Assembly (NCBI GenBank): GCA_030248215.1
Contig: JASANG010001003.1
Coordinates: forward strand, 34,000-97,999
Source: Enoplolaimus lenunculus
Lineage: Eukaryota; Nematoda; Enoplea; Enoplida; Thoracostomopsidae
Reading direction: 5' to 3'
DNA length: 64,000 nt
Position numbers and translations under genes: made by a program. The notes under the pieces were generated by a model. It did no database searches. It saw nothing but the letters and a program-made list of their open reading frames with translations, and had not been told where the DNA came from. Positions 36,046 to 48,400 of this stretch are shown one piece after another; the first letter of the stretch is position 1, and every line of letters starts with the position of its first letter.

Positions 36046-36642
36046 CTTAAACCCGTATAGTATCGTATTTATATAATGTATCCACTTAGTGATACTCAGG
36101 GCGAATTTTCACTTCTGATTTGGTCTTTGCTGAGTTGGTTATATCAAGAGTGGATGATCACTCTTTATAAGAAGAGTGTGCAACTGGGTACATTCTGTGT
36201 ATCTGATTGAGGGGGGTCGAACAAAAATGCAACGCGTGCTGGTACATTTAGTACCGTGCACAGCCCAAACAGTTGCACACTCTTCTGCAAAATGGACATC
36301 ATCCACTCTTGGTTATATGTACTTGCATGAAGCTTTGGAAAATGTTATACTCAACTTGATATTCTGGGTGATATTCTGTTTCGAGTTCGTTAAGGTTTTT
36401 TGTTTTGGTATGATTTTAGTACCTACTTCAAAATTAACCTAAACAAATTTATCCAGTAGGTTTTGGGTTATTTTAAGGTACCGTTTCACTGATGATGCTG
36501 CCATCGTTATGCAAACGGTACTTGTTTTCTTTCGCCCACAAATATTTATGCCCATACGCAACGGCTAGATTTGTAACTTCGGCTGGTCTCATAGAATTAG
36601 GCTTAACCGTAGGTGTAGCCCAAGTTTAAGTTTAGACTTTGG

Positions 36643-36944
36643 AAATCGAAGCCCCATTTCCACGTGCAAGTGTTTGCATCGAGAACTCGCAGCTGCATCT
36701 TGCACGAAATACTTGCAGCTGTAAGTATTTTCAAAGGCACATTCCGATTGACCAATCAAACTGCAGGTGCAAGAAATTCAAGCGACTTGCGACACTGCAT
36801 TCACAGGAGCGACTTAAATAAGGTCCAGTGAATAATTCGCAGCTGCACGAACTTCAAAGCTGCTTTGTGACCAAACTTGCGCGTGCAAGTTGCACGTGCA
36901 AGTAGTTTTTACTGCATAAACTTGCACGTGTGAATAGGGCTTTA
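36643..36944. mobile_element. MITE-like element built of GCACGTGCAAG palindromes
   Basis: Ends AAGCCCCATTTCCACGTGCA and TGCACGTGTGAATAGGGCTT are inverted repeats. CTTGCA and TGCAAG motifs and TCGCAGCTGC recur inside. About 300 bp, non-coding, single copy here. Confidence 0.75.
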
Positions 36945-38107
36945 TAAACAGTAATGGCGGGAGCCTATTGTATTCTATCAAATTAACACTAGTAGGGTAG
37001 GGGAGAAAAGTAACCAAATGCTATGCGCTACTCGATGTCTAATGATTTATTTTTTGAAATTTAGTGGGTTTTTGATCACTACTAAATCCCGAGTTTAATA
37101 TTGGTTTTCGAATTTCTACGGACACTCCTGAATAGTGGTTACAGATGCTGGCTAGAACTAATTACTATGCAAGAATACTGTTGTTTTTAATATTAATGCC
37201 TTGACGCTGTGCCTTTTAGCTGATAATCTATTGTTTTAATTAATACTTTAAAGTTTTTGTTTTATGTCTTAAATCAGAATAATTATTTGTGATTTTGTGC
37301 ACATTGTCTAAACAGAAGTATGTAATTTAGTTTGAATATTTACTGTGTCTTTGTCGCATGTGCGAACTTTTGGGGTATCGCCAGAGACTAAGAATTAGAC
37401 AACTTTCGAGGAAGCCATGGACGCTGAATTGGGGGTACATACATGGGATGTTGGCTAAATTTTATTGTCTCAACGCAAGAGGGGATGTATATTTTTGTTT
37501 GAAAATTTGTCACAAGGGGAGCCATGACGTTTTTTTTTAAATTTGAGAAAATTTTCGGGGGTGAATGTTTTTCTGTTTTTTTTCTGTTTTACGCCTGCAG
37601 TGCGTTGTCAGTTTTGTTTGCCGCATTGAAATTTTACTGTGGCGTCTAGAAAATTGTCAGCGTCGCTTGTTGTAGGGGTGGGGGTGTACCTGTGATGCGG
37701 TGCCGTCCGTCACCGTGCAGTATCGATGCTTGCATGCTCCCGAAAATGATTAGCCATTTTACCCCCCACCGTCTAGCAGCATGTTGAGCACTGAGTACAC
37801 GGCTGAGGTTTTGTGCGAACATTTTCAGCTAATATTGGATTGAGCACTGTACAGCTGAGCATTGTACAGCTTGGCTGATGGAGTGGAAATTAATTTTAAT
37901 TCCAAAATCACATTAAAACAAATTTGTGAATCGATTGTAAACAAAAATATTAGCGTTGAGCGTAAAACTTCGTACTGTTTTTTAGTAGAGTAATATTATA
38001 TTCACTGTTTGTGCATTTTATATCTTACGGATGTTTTTTTTTTGCTATTTGCCTGTCGATAAATTGAATGAAAATAGCTATTGTGACATTTTACGTCGTA
38101 TTTCAAA
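36945..38107. other. Intergenic, no gene seen
   Basis: AT-rich, with only short chance frames. A fragment near 37690-37730 (GCGGTGCCGTCCGTCACCGT) belongs to the dispersed repeat that hosts the 30-bp minisatellite. Confidence 0.35.
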
Positions 38108-38173
38108 ATGGATAAACGAAAAAAAGTTAGCAGGGGTGGCGTATATGAGGCCGCGCATGCCATTTCGAAATCG
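38108..38173 (+). CDS. Weak candidate first exon, 22 codons
   Basis: An ATG opens a short basic peptide, MDKRKKVSRGGVYEAAHA, followed by ISKS and then a plausible donor (TCG before GTAAACGTAAG), ending in phase 0. It lies in a repeat-poor part of the long intergenic stretch between POR and the membrane-protein gene. No matching downstream exon or family similarity was found, so it may be chance. Confidence 0.15.
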
Positions 38174-38454
38174 GTAAACGTAAGAAATATAAGCAATTTT
38201 TGGAATTGCTAAGAATAGAATTGTTGATTTTTGACGGTCTCATTATACCCCGCTGGGAACAGGGCAACTTCGCGGTGTAAGTCTTTGTGGAAAATAAGTT
38301 GTGTGACAACAGTGAGCATTTGTGAAAGCACCTGTGTAATGTTGAAGTTTGAGTAGTAAATAAAGTACGCGAACGATGCAGCGTAGAGAAATCTTCGTGC
38401 TTAAGGACAGTGTAGTGTAAATGTACAGCTGATGAACGGATCGAACAGTTAGTT

Positions 38455-38602
38455 GGGGTATAGTCATTTGGAGGGCGGGGGGTTGAGATTGAAGGGTTAA
38501 TCATTTGGAGGGGGGTTGAGATTGAGGGGTAGTCATTTGGAGGGCGGTGGGTTGAGATTGAGGGGTAGTCATTTGGAGGGGGGTTGAGATTGATGGGGAA
38601 TT
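38455..38602. repeat. G-rich ~36-bp tandem repeat, four units
   Basis: GTCATTTGGAGGGCGG, then GTTGAGATTGAGGGGTA, repeated with small length changes in the G run. It explains a 163-codon open frame on the minus strand rich in Pro-Asn-Asp-Tyr repeats, which I do not treat as a gene. Confidence 0.9.
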
Positions 38603-38711
38603 TAACAATGGAAGTCAAAGCAGAGTAGAAATAGTTTTAATTCGGCTAAAAGTGGTACGTCCGATTGTATAGACGAGGGATATATAACGAATACTGAGTT
38701 GCTAGGTATCA

Positions 38712-39083
38712 GGCATGGTGAAACCGGAATTCCGGTTCCGCCATTTTTCCACCTTCAGGTTCCGGTAAATTTTTAACGGAATTAAAAAGTGCGATATTAA
38801 TATTTGATTGATGGAAATTAAGGTAGGTTACTAAAAATGGCGATAAAAATTACACAGATTTCATTAGTACAGTATCTAAAATCGCCAAAAATAGACCATC
38901 GAAGGTAGATTTCGCTCCCGTGGAGTATGAAAATCTAAAACAGCAGATAAAGTGAATACCTATCTCCAACGAGAGTTATTTCACCAATAAATATTGCGTA
39001 AAAGTATGTATTTTTCATTTTCCGCTTCAGGTAATTTTTTCAAATTCCGGTTCCGGTAAATTGTAATTCCGGTTGCATCCTGG
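38712..39083. mobile_element. Family G element
   Basis: Ends ATGGTGAAACCGGAATTCCG and AATTCCGGTTGCATCCTGG. More diverged than the 33527 copy. Confidence 0.8.
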
Positions 39084-40175
39084 TATCACGGTGTAAACGG
39101 ATAGAAAAAATAACGAAAATAGATAGTGAAGTATATACAAGAGTGTTAAAGGTGTTATATTTATCCGCCAATATAAATAAAGCGTGCAAATATTTACCGG
39201 GTATTCTAAGATTATGCAGAAAAAGTAGCCGAGGCACCAACTTTTTCTGAAATTTTTGATGAATTTCGTCATTTTTAAATTAAATCCATTAATTGTACAA
39301 TATCTGTAATGAAAAGAATAAATTGTGCAATTTTTACGTTATTTACAGCAAATTATGAGCATAACATTACTGGAATTTGTGGTGTTTATGTAACGGAAAC
39401 GGACACAGATTTTAACCGGTAGGTCCAGATTGTAGACGGTGGAATTATTGTATTGTTTATGGATGGTATAGAAACCAGAATTTCCGGGGATTCGTAACGG
39501 AAACTGACTTTACATAGATTCATATTAAGAACGGATATCCGATTACACTGCTGTAACGATTAAGTTTAACCAGTGCGTTGTTTATTCCATGAATTAAATA
39601 ATATTTTTTAATTTCAGCGTAGTTAATTTTTAATGTTTACAATCTGATCCCGTTCGGTTTCCGCTTGAAAAATATGAAAATCACAAGAAATTATTGTAAA
39701 TAGTATGTTTTTATCTTCCTACGGTTTGCTGTACACACTACGCAATATATAGATTGTTTTCCCGTACTGTTAGCCATCATATACGTATTACGTATATCGT
39801 AGCTTATGATGATAGTGTTAATATCTTTACGTGTTCTAACTTGGCCCATATATAAATAATCTTTGGCTCATGTTAATTACAGAGGCATGCCCACTGGAAG
39901 ACTGGAACATTTAGGGTTAGGATTAAAAACTAAGTTTCTTAGACTTATGTTTAGCGGGCACGCCCCTACACGAGCTAAATCTTTTTCTTGTTGCTACGAC
40001 TAATGCGTGTATATCTTAACCGTTTTCTAGAAACAACGTTTCTATAAGGATGGCAGTATGACGTTTTACAACTGTTTGTTTTTTTATTTTTATCAGCTTT
40101 TAAAAATGATAAACAAGTTTTTGTTGGTTAAGTTCGATATGGGACGCTTTGAGACATAAGCTTTTAAGTACATTA

Positions 40176-40268
40176 GATATACTATATAATATATATACTA
40201 TATATAGTATATATACTATATATATGCACACATATATATTATATATATGCAATATATAATATATATAA
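40176..40268. repeat. TATATA-type perfect or near-perfect palindrome cluster
   Basis: ATATATACTATATATAGTAT and neighbouring TATATGC/GCATATA units form overlapping palindromes over about 90 bp. It could extrude as a hairpin. Non-coding. Confidence 0.8.
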
Positions 40269-40764
40269 AAGCTTATTTAGCAGTGGTTTGCAGTAATCTA
40301 GCGTTTGATAAGCACGTGTTTTAGAAATTTCCTTCTAAATATATTAAGAATTAACCGCTGGGGTGGTGTATAAATTATGCATTGAAATTGAAGGACGGGA
40401 AAAATGATTTTGTTATGTACGAATTTGCTTAATTTTGTAATTTTCACCGTAACAAAAACTCCCCTGCCCCACATGGATGAATATTATATAAGTTGTTTCT
40501 CAGGGGGGCTACCGCCCCCTGAACCCTATGCAATTCTGGGGATACGAAAGAGCCCCCCGCAAACTCCCCACATTAAGCAATTTATAATTTGAAAAAATAA
40601 AATTTATATGTAACTTTGAGACTTTTAGTGTGTTTTTGGCGTTCTAGTGTTAGAACCATTAGTGCGATAGCCTTGGTGGACGCCCCCATCTTGATTAGTG
40701 ACCGTTAAAGTTGGAGAGTTCAGGGAGCGGAGCAAGATTGAATACAAACAAAAGTTCCTTTGAT

Positions 40765-40805
40765 TGATTTGATGATGATGATGATGATAATGATGATAAT
40801 GATGA
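40765..40805. repeat. GAT trinucleotide microsatellite
   Basis: GATGATGATGATGATAATGA and further GAT/AAT units. Confidence 0.9.
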
Positions 40806-41074
40806 TTTACTAGAGTTGTACAGTTTATTTTATAATTATTTAAGTACATTCAAAAATTAAAATTGAAAGATTGAATTGTGCATGAGCACATATACCGCAC
40901 TGTTGTTTATGTTTGGTTAATGTTCAGGGGTTTATGTTTAACTATGGCAGCCCAGAACACGTATTCTGCTGTATTAGATACAATAGCGAATAAAACTCTA
41001 TTCATTCTGAACGATATTTAGCTGTCGAATTGAAAAATTTTGAATGCAGGCGCCCTGTTGGTTACACTATGTTG

Positions 41075-41580
41075 ATGCGAAGTTCACGTTAAAACGGGCA
41101 GGCCGGAACCAGGGTGCAAACGGAGGTGAAAAATACCGGAGCTGGAGGTCAACGAAACTTGCCGGCGCCGAAGGTGAGGCGAAATTAGGTAGTAAAAATG
41201 ATGGTTAATTAGCTAAGTTTAGCCAATATGCTGCAAATATGTTGTTAAGTTGTTTTGTTTTACGCTAATTTTCTGCGAAATGTGGGAAATTCTTTCCTGA
41301 AAATTGTGACAAAAGCAAAACGAAATGCGCTAAACAGATTAATTTTTCAAAATTATGCAAAATTTTATATACTACCGTTAACGAAATGCGCTAAACAGAT
41401 TAATTTTTCAAAATTATGCAAAATTTTATATACTACCGTTGAGAGCGGTAGTTTATAAACTAATGTCATATTCAATTTTTGTCTGTTGACCCGATATAAG
41501 AGCCCCAATTTTAATGTTAACGTCGAATCAACATGGAACAAATCGTGTCCTGCCTGCCTCGGTTATAACGTGAATCCCGC
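41075..41580. mobile_element. Family F MITE with a recent internal duplication
   Basis: Ends TGCGAAGTTCACGTTAAAAC and GTTATAACGTGAATCCCGC. A family G-like fragment sits near 41105-41180, and a 61-bp segment is duplicated in tandem near 41321-41440. The centre lacks the CATATGATAT palindromes. Confidence 0.75.
41321..41441. repeat. 61-bp direct duplication, two near-identical copies
   Basis: CGAAATGCGCTAAACAGATT starts at 41321 and again at 41382, and the following bases through ATACTACCGTT are the same. The identity implies a very recent event or an assembly artefact. Confidence 0.9.
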
Positions 41581-41935
41581 GATAAGCCATTCATTTGACA
41601 ACATAAATACCGTAACCAAACAGCTCTTCGATGTCACAATGCTAAATAATACACTTTATTTTTGACATGTTTAAATTGTACAATATACAAGCTAAACAGC
41701 GGCCAATGATTGTCGGCAAAATGAACGCAATGGCCCAGCAAATGACCGCCCAATAGTTAAAAATCTGCTGTATACTCAGATGTTCCAAAGCCAAAATTCA
41801 AATGTTATCGGAAATCAAATTGAAATTTGCGATTGGCCCCATCAGTAGAATGTCACACTGGTACGAATCCAGACGCGGCCTATTGACCACGACTGCTTCC
41901 TAGAAAAAAATTTGGTCTTTCCTATACAAAGCTTG

Positions 41936-42110
41936 TCCAATGTATAGAACGGAACCGTAACAGCAGTATAAAAGCGTATTCCTAAGCCTAAGCATAGTAA
42001 GAATGAACTTACACCTCAGACTAAAGCAAAAAACATTAGTCTAAAGCTTAAACTTAAGTACTCTATTACAGTCCCGCAGAAAAACGTTCCACCAATGATC
42101 TTTACATAAA
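41936..42110. mobile_element. Family C MITE, diverged
   Basis: Left end TCCAATGTATAGAACGGAAC, right end CAATGATCTTTACAT; CTAAAGCTTAAACTTAAG core. Confidence 0.75.
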
Positions 42111-42622
42111 ACAGAAACTTTTAATCACTGTTGAAAGTTTTCGGAAACTTTTGGATGCCCCTGCTAAAAACCAAAAAATATATTAGATGCACACAAAACT
42201 GCTTCCTCCAGATATGCAAATAAAGTGTGCAACAACACAACAACAAGAAATCTAAAAGAGCAACACAGAAAAATAATAAATAAAATTGTTTTCGTAAATA
42301 AATCACATTTTTTGCAATTTTTTTGTCTGACGATTTAGTCTGTTCATGAGTAGAATTTTAGATTTCTTTTCACTGCAAGTGATGTTCGATTGCTAACTGG
42401 CGTTTTAGGTGCTATACAAATTTGCGAATACGGCCCCAATCCAAACACTCACATTTCGTTAAACGTCACTCAATACATTTTTATGTTCAATTTGGTCTTC
42501 AAACACAATATATATAGTAGCACAAACACTGATATGAATATAAATTTCACTGTACTATTACATAAAATATGCAACGGATCATGAGACTCAAATAATGCTT
42601 TTCAAAATCCCATTATTTACCA

Positions 42623-42835
42623 TACTGACCCGAATAAGACGGCTTCTTTGATTATGAGTCGCAATCAATAGGAGTCCATATATATCTCTAATAAGAGTCC
42701 ATTAATGGCGTTGATAAGTGCTAATGATAAAAGGTTTGCGCGTCAAACTAACTATATGAAATAAAAATAACAGTTCGTAAACCTGAACAGCCAAATTAAA
42801 TATCAGCATCCCACTTATTCGGGTCATTACAGTAC
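42623..42835. mobile_element. Family E MITE, short
   Basis: Ends TACTGACCCGAATAAGACGG and CTTATTCGGGTCATTACAGT. Half the length of the 11625 and 17137 copies. Confidence 0.83.
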
Positions 42836-43630
42836 AGCGGAAATGAAAATAAAAGGAACATTTGGAAAAACAGAATTAAGACAGTGAAATGACACATAAA
42901 CTACTATCATATGAGTCCCTAGTCGGCACTACCTTAGGAAGGTACTTCATACAGCCAGTACTAGATGTTACATTTTTATACAGCCTAATCAAAAAAATTA
43001 GTCTTAACTTTAAGCTTACTCTATTCCAGTCCCACGGAATAACGTTCACACCTGATTTCTACACGAGTCAATTAGTTAAACAAATTTAACGCAACTGCCA
43101 ACTACATTTATAGATCGGCCTAAATTTAACTAACCTGCTAACCTGTACGCAGTACACTTAGAATACACCCGCAGAACGACACACTTTCACCAGTCTATAA
43201 ACAGCTTCGTCCTTCGAACAACGTAAACCATCAGCTACAAACCCCTATTGTAATACGAGCCACAATCTCACTATTCATTCAATGAAATAAACAAAAAAAT
43301 TCAAAACTAAAAATGAAAAGACGCCACCAACCTATACAAACCTTGTCTTTATTCAACATCACCGCTGCTGCAAACAATAATAACCAATCAAGCAGTAAAC
43401 ATAACATAATTGGCTGTCTAATTCTCATAAAATCAAGATTTATTTACTTGCCTTTGTAGTTTCTAAACAGGCAAATAAGAACAGCACCTTACTAGTTTTC
43501 ATCAACACATAAAGCCGTTTTAGTCGATAAGCGACTAACATAATGATACCTATCACACACACGCACACACCATAATGTAATCTTTCAGTGTACTTCGACT
43601 TTAGACACCTGCTGTCTACATCTTTAATTA
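42836..43630. other. Intergenic, no gene seen
   Basis: AT-rich, with a fragment resembling the right half of family C near 42985-43075 (AATTAGTCTTAACTTTAAGC). Confidence 0.35.
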
Positions 43631-43634
43631 GGAC

Positions 43635-44028
43635 CCATATTTTGAAATGCGTATAGCACCTATACTCCATGTATATAACAGGACCGGAACGTTTTTCGGC
43701 GGGACTCTAAAAGAGTACGCTTCAGCTTTTAATTATTTTTTTGCGTATGCTTAGGCATAAGCGCATTACGCTTAAGCTTTGACTTAGAACTGTACTTATA
43801 CTACTGTTCCGTCCCTGTTCTATACATTGGCCGCAACTATTATCAGTCAACGATCGGTTTTCAAACTAGCGAACATCTGCAATTATTGCAGATCTCAAAT
43901 GTGGTACAGAATCGGCGCACATCAAACGCGATCGATATGCTGAATTTCGAACCTCGCAATGCGCTGGTTCTTAAGTTACAGAACGTATAACCAACTGGTG
44001 ATAGGTGCTACACCCATTTGAGAATACG
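43635..44028. mobile_element. Family D MITE carrying a nested family C copy
   Basis: Left part TTTGAAATGCGTATAGCACC and right end GGTGCTACACCCATTTGAGA pair across the element at 43666-43832, so the family C copy inserted later. Confidence 0.8.
43666..43832. mobile_element. Family C MITE nested in a family D element
   Basis: Ends CCATGTATATAACAGGACCG and CCCTGTTCTATACATTGGCC. About 167 bp. Confidence 0.83.
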
Positions 44029-44534
44029 GGTTTAGTCCTCAATACACAAATTAAAACTAATTAACTACTCTTCATCGACAAAATAGTCAATTTGAATGAA
44101 AAGCGGCTTTGTGCACCCACCACAAGCTTAAGCTTACGTTCTAGAAACGGCTTTCATAAACCTAAGACATTGTCTAAGCCTTTGCTTAAGCGTTAATACC
44201 TTTAATTGCGTTGAAACTGTTCAAAAACCTTTGAATCTACTGATTCCGGTCACAGCAGCGTTACCAATGATTTTGAAATGAACCGTTTCGTGAACAGCTT
44301 GCGAAAAGCGCCAGTAATGACCCTACCATCAAACTTACCCATTAGTAAAAACATTTTTAAAAAAACAATAAAACATATATAAAAATAGTAGAATTTAACA
44401 AAAGAAGCACAAAAACAACCGCAGCCACCGTTGAAAAGTATATAAACCGAAAACACGGGTATAGTGCGTGTATATAACCAATCATGCTGAGTACAGGTTC
44501 AAACCACTCCCGATTTCATCCAAATTATCGCCAA

Positions 44535-44706
44535 CGTAAAAAAAACTCAGGGGTGTAGCAACAGTATAAGTATATTCCTAAGTCTAAGCGTAAATTTGAG
44601 TTTATACTTAAGCCTAAAGCCTAAACGAAAAAATTAACCTAAAGCTTAAGCTTACTCTATTGCAGTCGCCTGGAGAATCGTTCCGCCGCTGATCGTAATA
44701 TGAGCC
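44535..44706. mobile_element. Family C MITE, diverged
   Basis: CAGGGGTGTAGCAACAGTAT on the left and TTCCGCCGCTGATCGTAATA on the right, with CTAAAGCTTAAGCTTACTCT inside. Confidence 0.7.
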
Positions 44707-45420
44707 TAAATTATTGTACTAACTCTCATTATGCGTATTAACAAGACATCATAACAATAAAAGGCCTATCACCAACTGGTAACGATATACAACCTACATT
44801 TAGGAATACTGGCACAGTTACATAATGCAAGAATTTGCCAGCTCATGACATATGACAAAACCAATCGCTGCCAAAAGAACGTAACATCCTTAGTGTTGTA
44901 CGCACAGCCAAATATGAGGATTATACTTAAACACTTAATTTTACTATTTGCATCTCCTTTTAACAACACCTGGAAAGACCTTGTATGTCCTAAATCTAAC
45001 CACATCTAGATAACTTAGCTAAGAGAAGCGGCCCATATAGGCATGATCTACCATTTTGATAATGCCATTTCTAAGGGTGTTGCTATACTATTTGACAATT
45101 ATAATGTCAGTCGGCGCAGTCTAGTATCGCACGACAGTTGCCAAAAACCGCTTAACAATATAGAGCACGTAAACGAAAAATTTTCTGACTGGCGGCAGAC
45201 GGTCCGTAACGGGCGTAGCCAAGGAAATTTCAAGGGTCAACCCCCTTCGAGATTTTAGACACAGCTTCAACCACCCCTTCAAACCGTTTATAGAACGTAC
45301 CTCACTTGCTTTCCAAAATCATAGGGCCTGATAAAGCAATCACTACATTAGTGACAGATCCTACTATAAATTGAGAATCCACTACGTTTAAACTTCAATG
45401 AATTATTGTCACAATAGCAC

Positions 45421-48400
45421 TTAAACCACCGGCGGCGGTGCTAAAAGAACGTTAGCAACAGTGAATTCAATCTCAGAAAGGCCTTCCAATTGGTCCACGT
45501 TGTCCGCTGAAATGTGACATTTCATGTGGACAGCTTCTGCATGGTGTGAGTCGCTACTCAAATGTGTAAATTGAACCATAACCTGAAATAAAATTTTTTA
45601 AACAAATTCAGTTTTGTTCCGCGGTTTGGTGATTTTTTGCAAGCTTGCAATATAAGAGTTTAAAAACGTATTCAGCAAAGCAACAGTTTAGTAAACAAAT
45701 ATGTAATATGTGCTGGAAAATCAGACACCTGCCTAAGATTAGGCTATTATCCAAAATCCTATCTTAAATAATGAGTGAAGTTTAAACATTAGTCAATGCA
45801 ACTTACACAATATCATGTGTACATCACCAGTTCAAGATGGTATGTAATGAATACTGAAGCCAAAAAATTCAGTATGTATTACACTGAACGTTTCCTAGCT
45901 TCAGTGTCAATTTGCTGGCCACTGAGCCTTTATATATAATTACCTGCACCTAAGTTCTGTAAATAACCTAAAATTGACGAAGACAAAAAAGTTGCTAACA
46001 ATACAATACTTACTGACGGCGCATTTCCACTTTGTGATTCTGGAATGAATTTAGTATCAAAACCGGCGGATGGATAATACTTGATCAAGCTTGTATCGTA
46101 CACTTCACCAAGGCGTCGCGACTGAAAATATTAACAAGAGTAAATTTCACTTTTAGATACGACACGATAACCTAAGTTAATCGCCGTCAGGCCACTTACT
46201 TGACCTGTGGAACCCTATTAATTTTCTATATTTACTAGGTTAACAACCGGAGCGTTATCCGGCTCCGGCTAAAAATCGGTATCCGGCCATTTTATATATT
46301 GCCGGATACTTATTGCCGAATAGTACAACGTAACTCTCCGTATGATATTGATATTTTTGACGAATATCATAATATTTCGCTGTGACTTTTGTGCGAAATG
46401 ATAAAACATAGTATTTCAAGGCGACCAGTTAATAGTAAACCCCAGTTTATAGAAAATTATAACAATAACATATTATAGAAATTAGCGCTAAATTATGGTG
46501 ATTAAGTTTAACTTTTTGTCAAAACATACACTTAAATATCTGTCTCCGGCTCCAACTTACGCAGCCGGATATTGAAATATCCAGCTCTGGTATTCTTTGG
46601 TATCCGGTTGAAACCAGGTATTTACGTATGTCTTTGTCATGCAGAAAATCCCAAATACTTGATAAAACCTAGGTTAACGCTACTTCTTTCCCCTGCTTGA
46701 TTTCAAAAACACGTGGTTCATTTCCCAAATGCCGTTATTGATGCCAGAATTGTAAAATCCCACCAAGCTCTAATTCTATCGCAAAACGTCTGTATCTGCT
46801 TTTCACATACCGCTATACAAGAAATAGGCAACAAAGATGAGTTTGTGACACTTGATGTCGAAAGCTGTGACAGAACAGGAATCCAGTCTTCCACCTAAAT
46901 GAAATTATGACTGTCATCATGATTTGAAAACTTCTCGTTCAATTTTTGATTAAGCAGCAAAACGTGGTTATTCTTTTTCAGTGTCAGATGTCTTGAAAAG
47001 TTTAAGAAACGGTATTTATTATATAGGTACAAAACAAAACAAAACGAAATATCCACCCACGACACTTATCCCCGCAGTGCTTGCCGCGTGGTATCTGAAC
47101 AAACAAAAATTCAGACTTCAAATATTTCTCGATTCAAAATATCATGGCACTTATAACCGACATACGAGAAAAAAACTATCCAGTAATGCAAATTTAATTT
47201 ACTTACACTCTTGAACTGAAATAAAATGCAAGGGCTGCTCGAAAAGTAACCATACGATAATCCATGAGTGCATTCCGTTCCCAACAAACTTTTGTTAAAA
47301 CACAAAGAGTCGCCGTCACACTGATCAGGGTATTCTAAAACTAATATATCAACAAATACAATATCTGTATTTCACTTTTGCAGTATCAATAAGCTGCATT
47401 ATGCTATAATACCTAATGCTTTGTTATACTTAACCAACTTACTTGCCCCTCAAAATTTTTGGCACGCAAAAGAAGCTACTGCTGGAGCTGGTGGACGGCA
47501 CGTAACTTTTTATTTGTACTGTAAATTTTTTCGTTTTCAGAACGAAATCTAGCATTTATCATCATTAGCTGTGAATAATATTAGCCGAATGATAGCATAC
47601 AAACAAACAAACAAACAACCAAACAACCAACTAACCAACCATACAAACAAACAAACAAACAAACAAACACATATGAATGTAATACGTACCTTTTAATGCA
47701 GCATCAAGCTGGTTAATGTATCTCTGAATGTGTTCTTTGTACGTCGCACTGCAAGCGTCTTTATTGTTGCAATAATAAATGTCTGAATCTTCCGACTCAG
47801 GCATCGGAACAATCTGTAACCCTGAAAATGAAAACCTGAACATTATCATGAGCTACATCAAGCTGCTTACAATGTATTTTATTCGGAAAGAACGTACATA
47901 TTTGAGAAAATACGTATATATACATATGTCCATCCATAGTAGAGTTGACTTGATGCAGAGTTTTACCGGGCTCGGCCGAGACCGGGTCAATTACCAACCG
48001 GCACCGAAGCACACGTTTTTATTGTAAAATTTAGCGTTGAGTCGAAGCAATGTTTTCTGTACAATATAGGGATGGGAGTCTCAGTCTCGAATCTTGAAAA
48101 TTCCTGAAACTCGGGTTGTCTTAGACCAAGTTTCAGTCTCAGCATGTGAAAAGCCTCAGGTTTAGAAATTGAGACTCCGGAATTGATGCCAGCCAGGAGC
48201 GCCTGTTTTAATATTTATGACTGTTATACAAACATTGTGTTTGTATAGTGACTTGCGGGATAGACTTACGGCTGACTGTCAAAAGTTTTATCAAAAGCAA
48301 ACTTTAATACACTCTATTATGTTTTGTGTAAATATTCTCAAGTATAAACTTAGTTATAAATCACGTATATATATGGAAATTTTTCATTACAGAGATGCTG

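Noticed and set aside
38127-38618. 163-codon open frame on the minus strand rich in Pro, Asn, Asp and Tyr repeats
   Set aside because: Its N-terminal third is the G-rich 36-bp tandem repeat and the rest has no recognisable domain or splice context.
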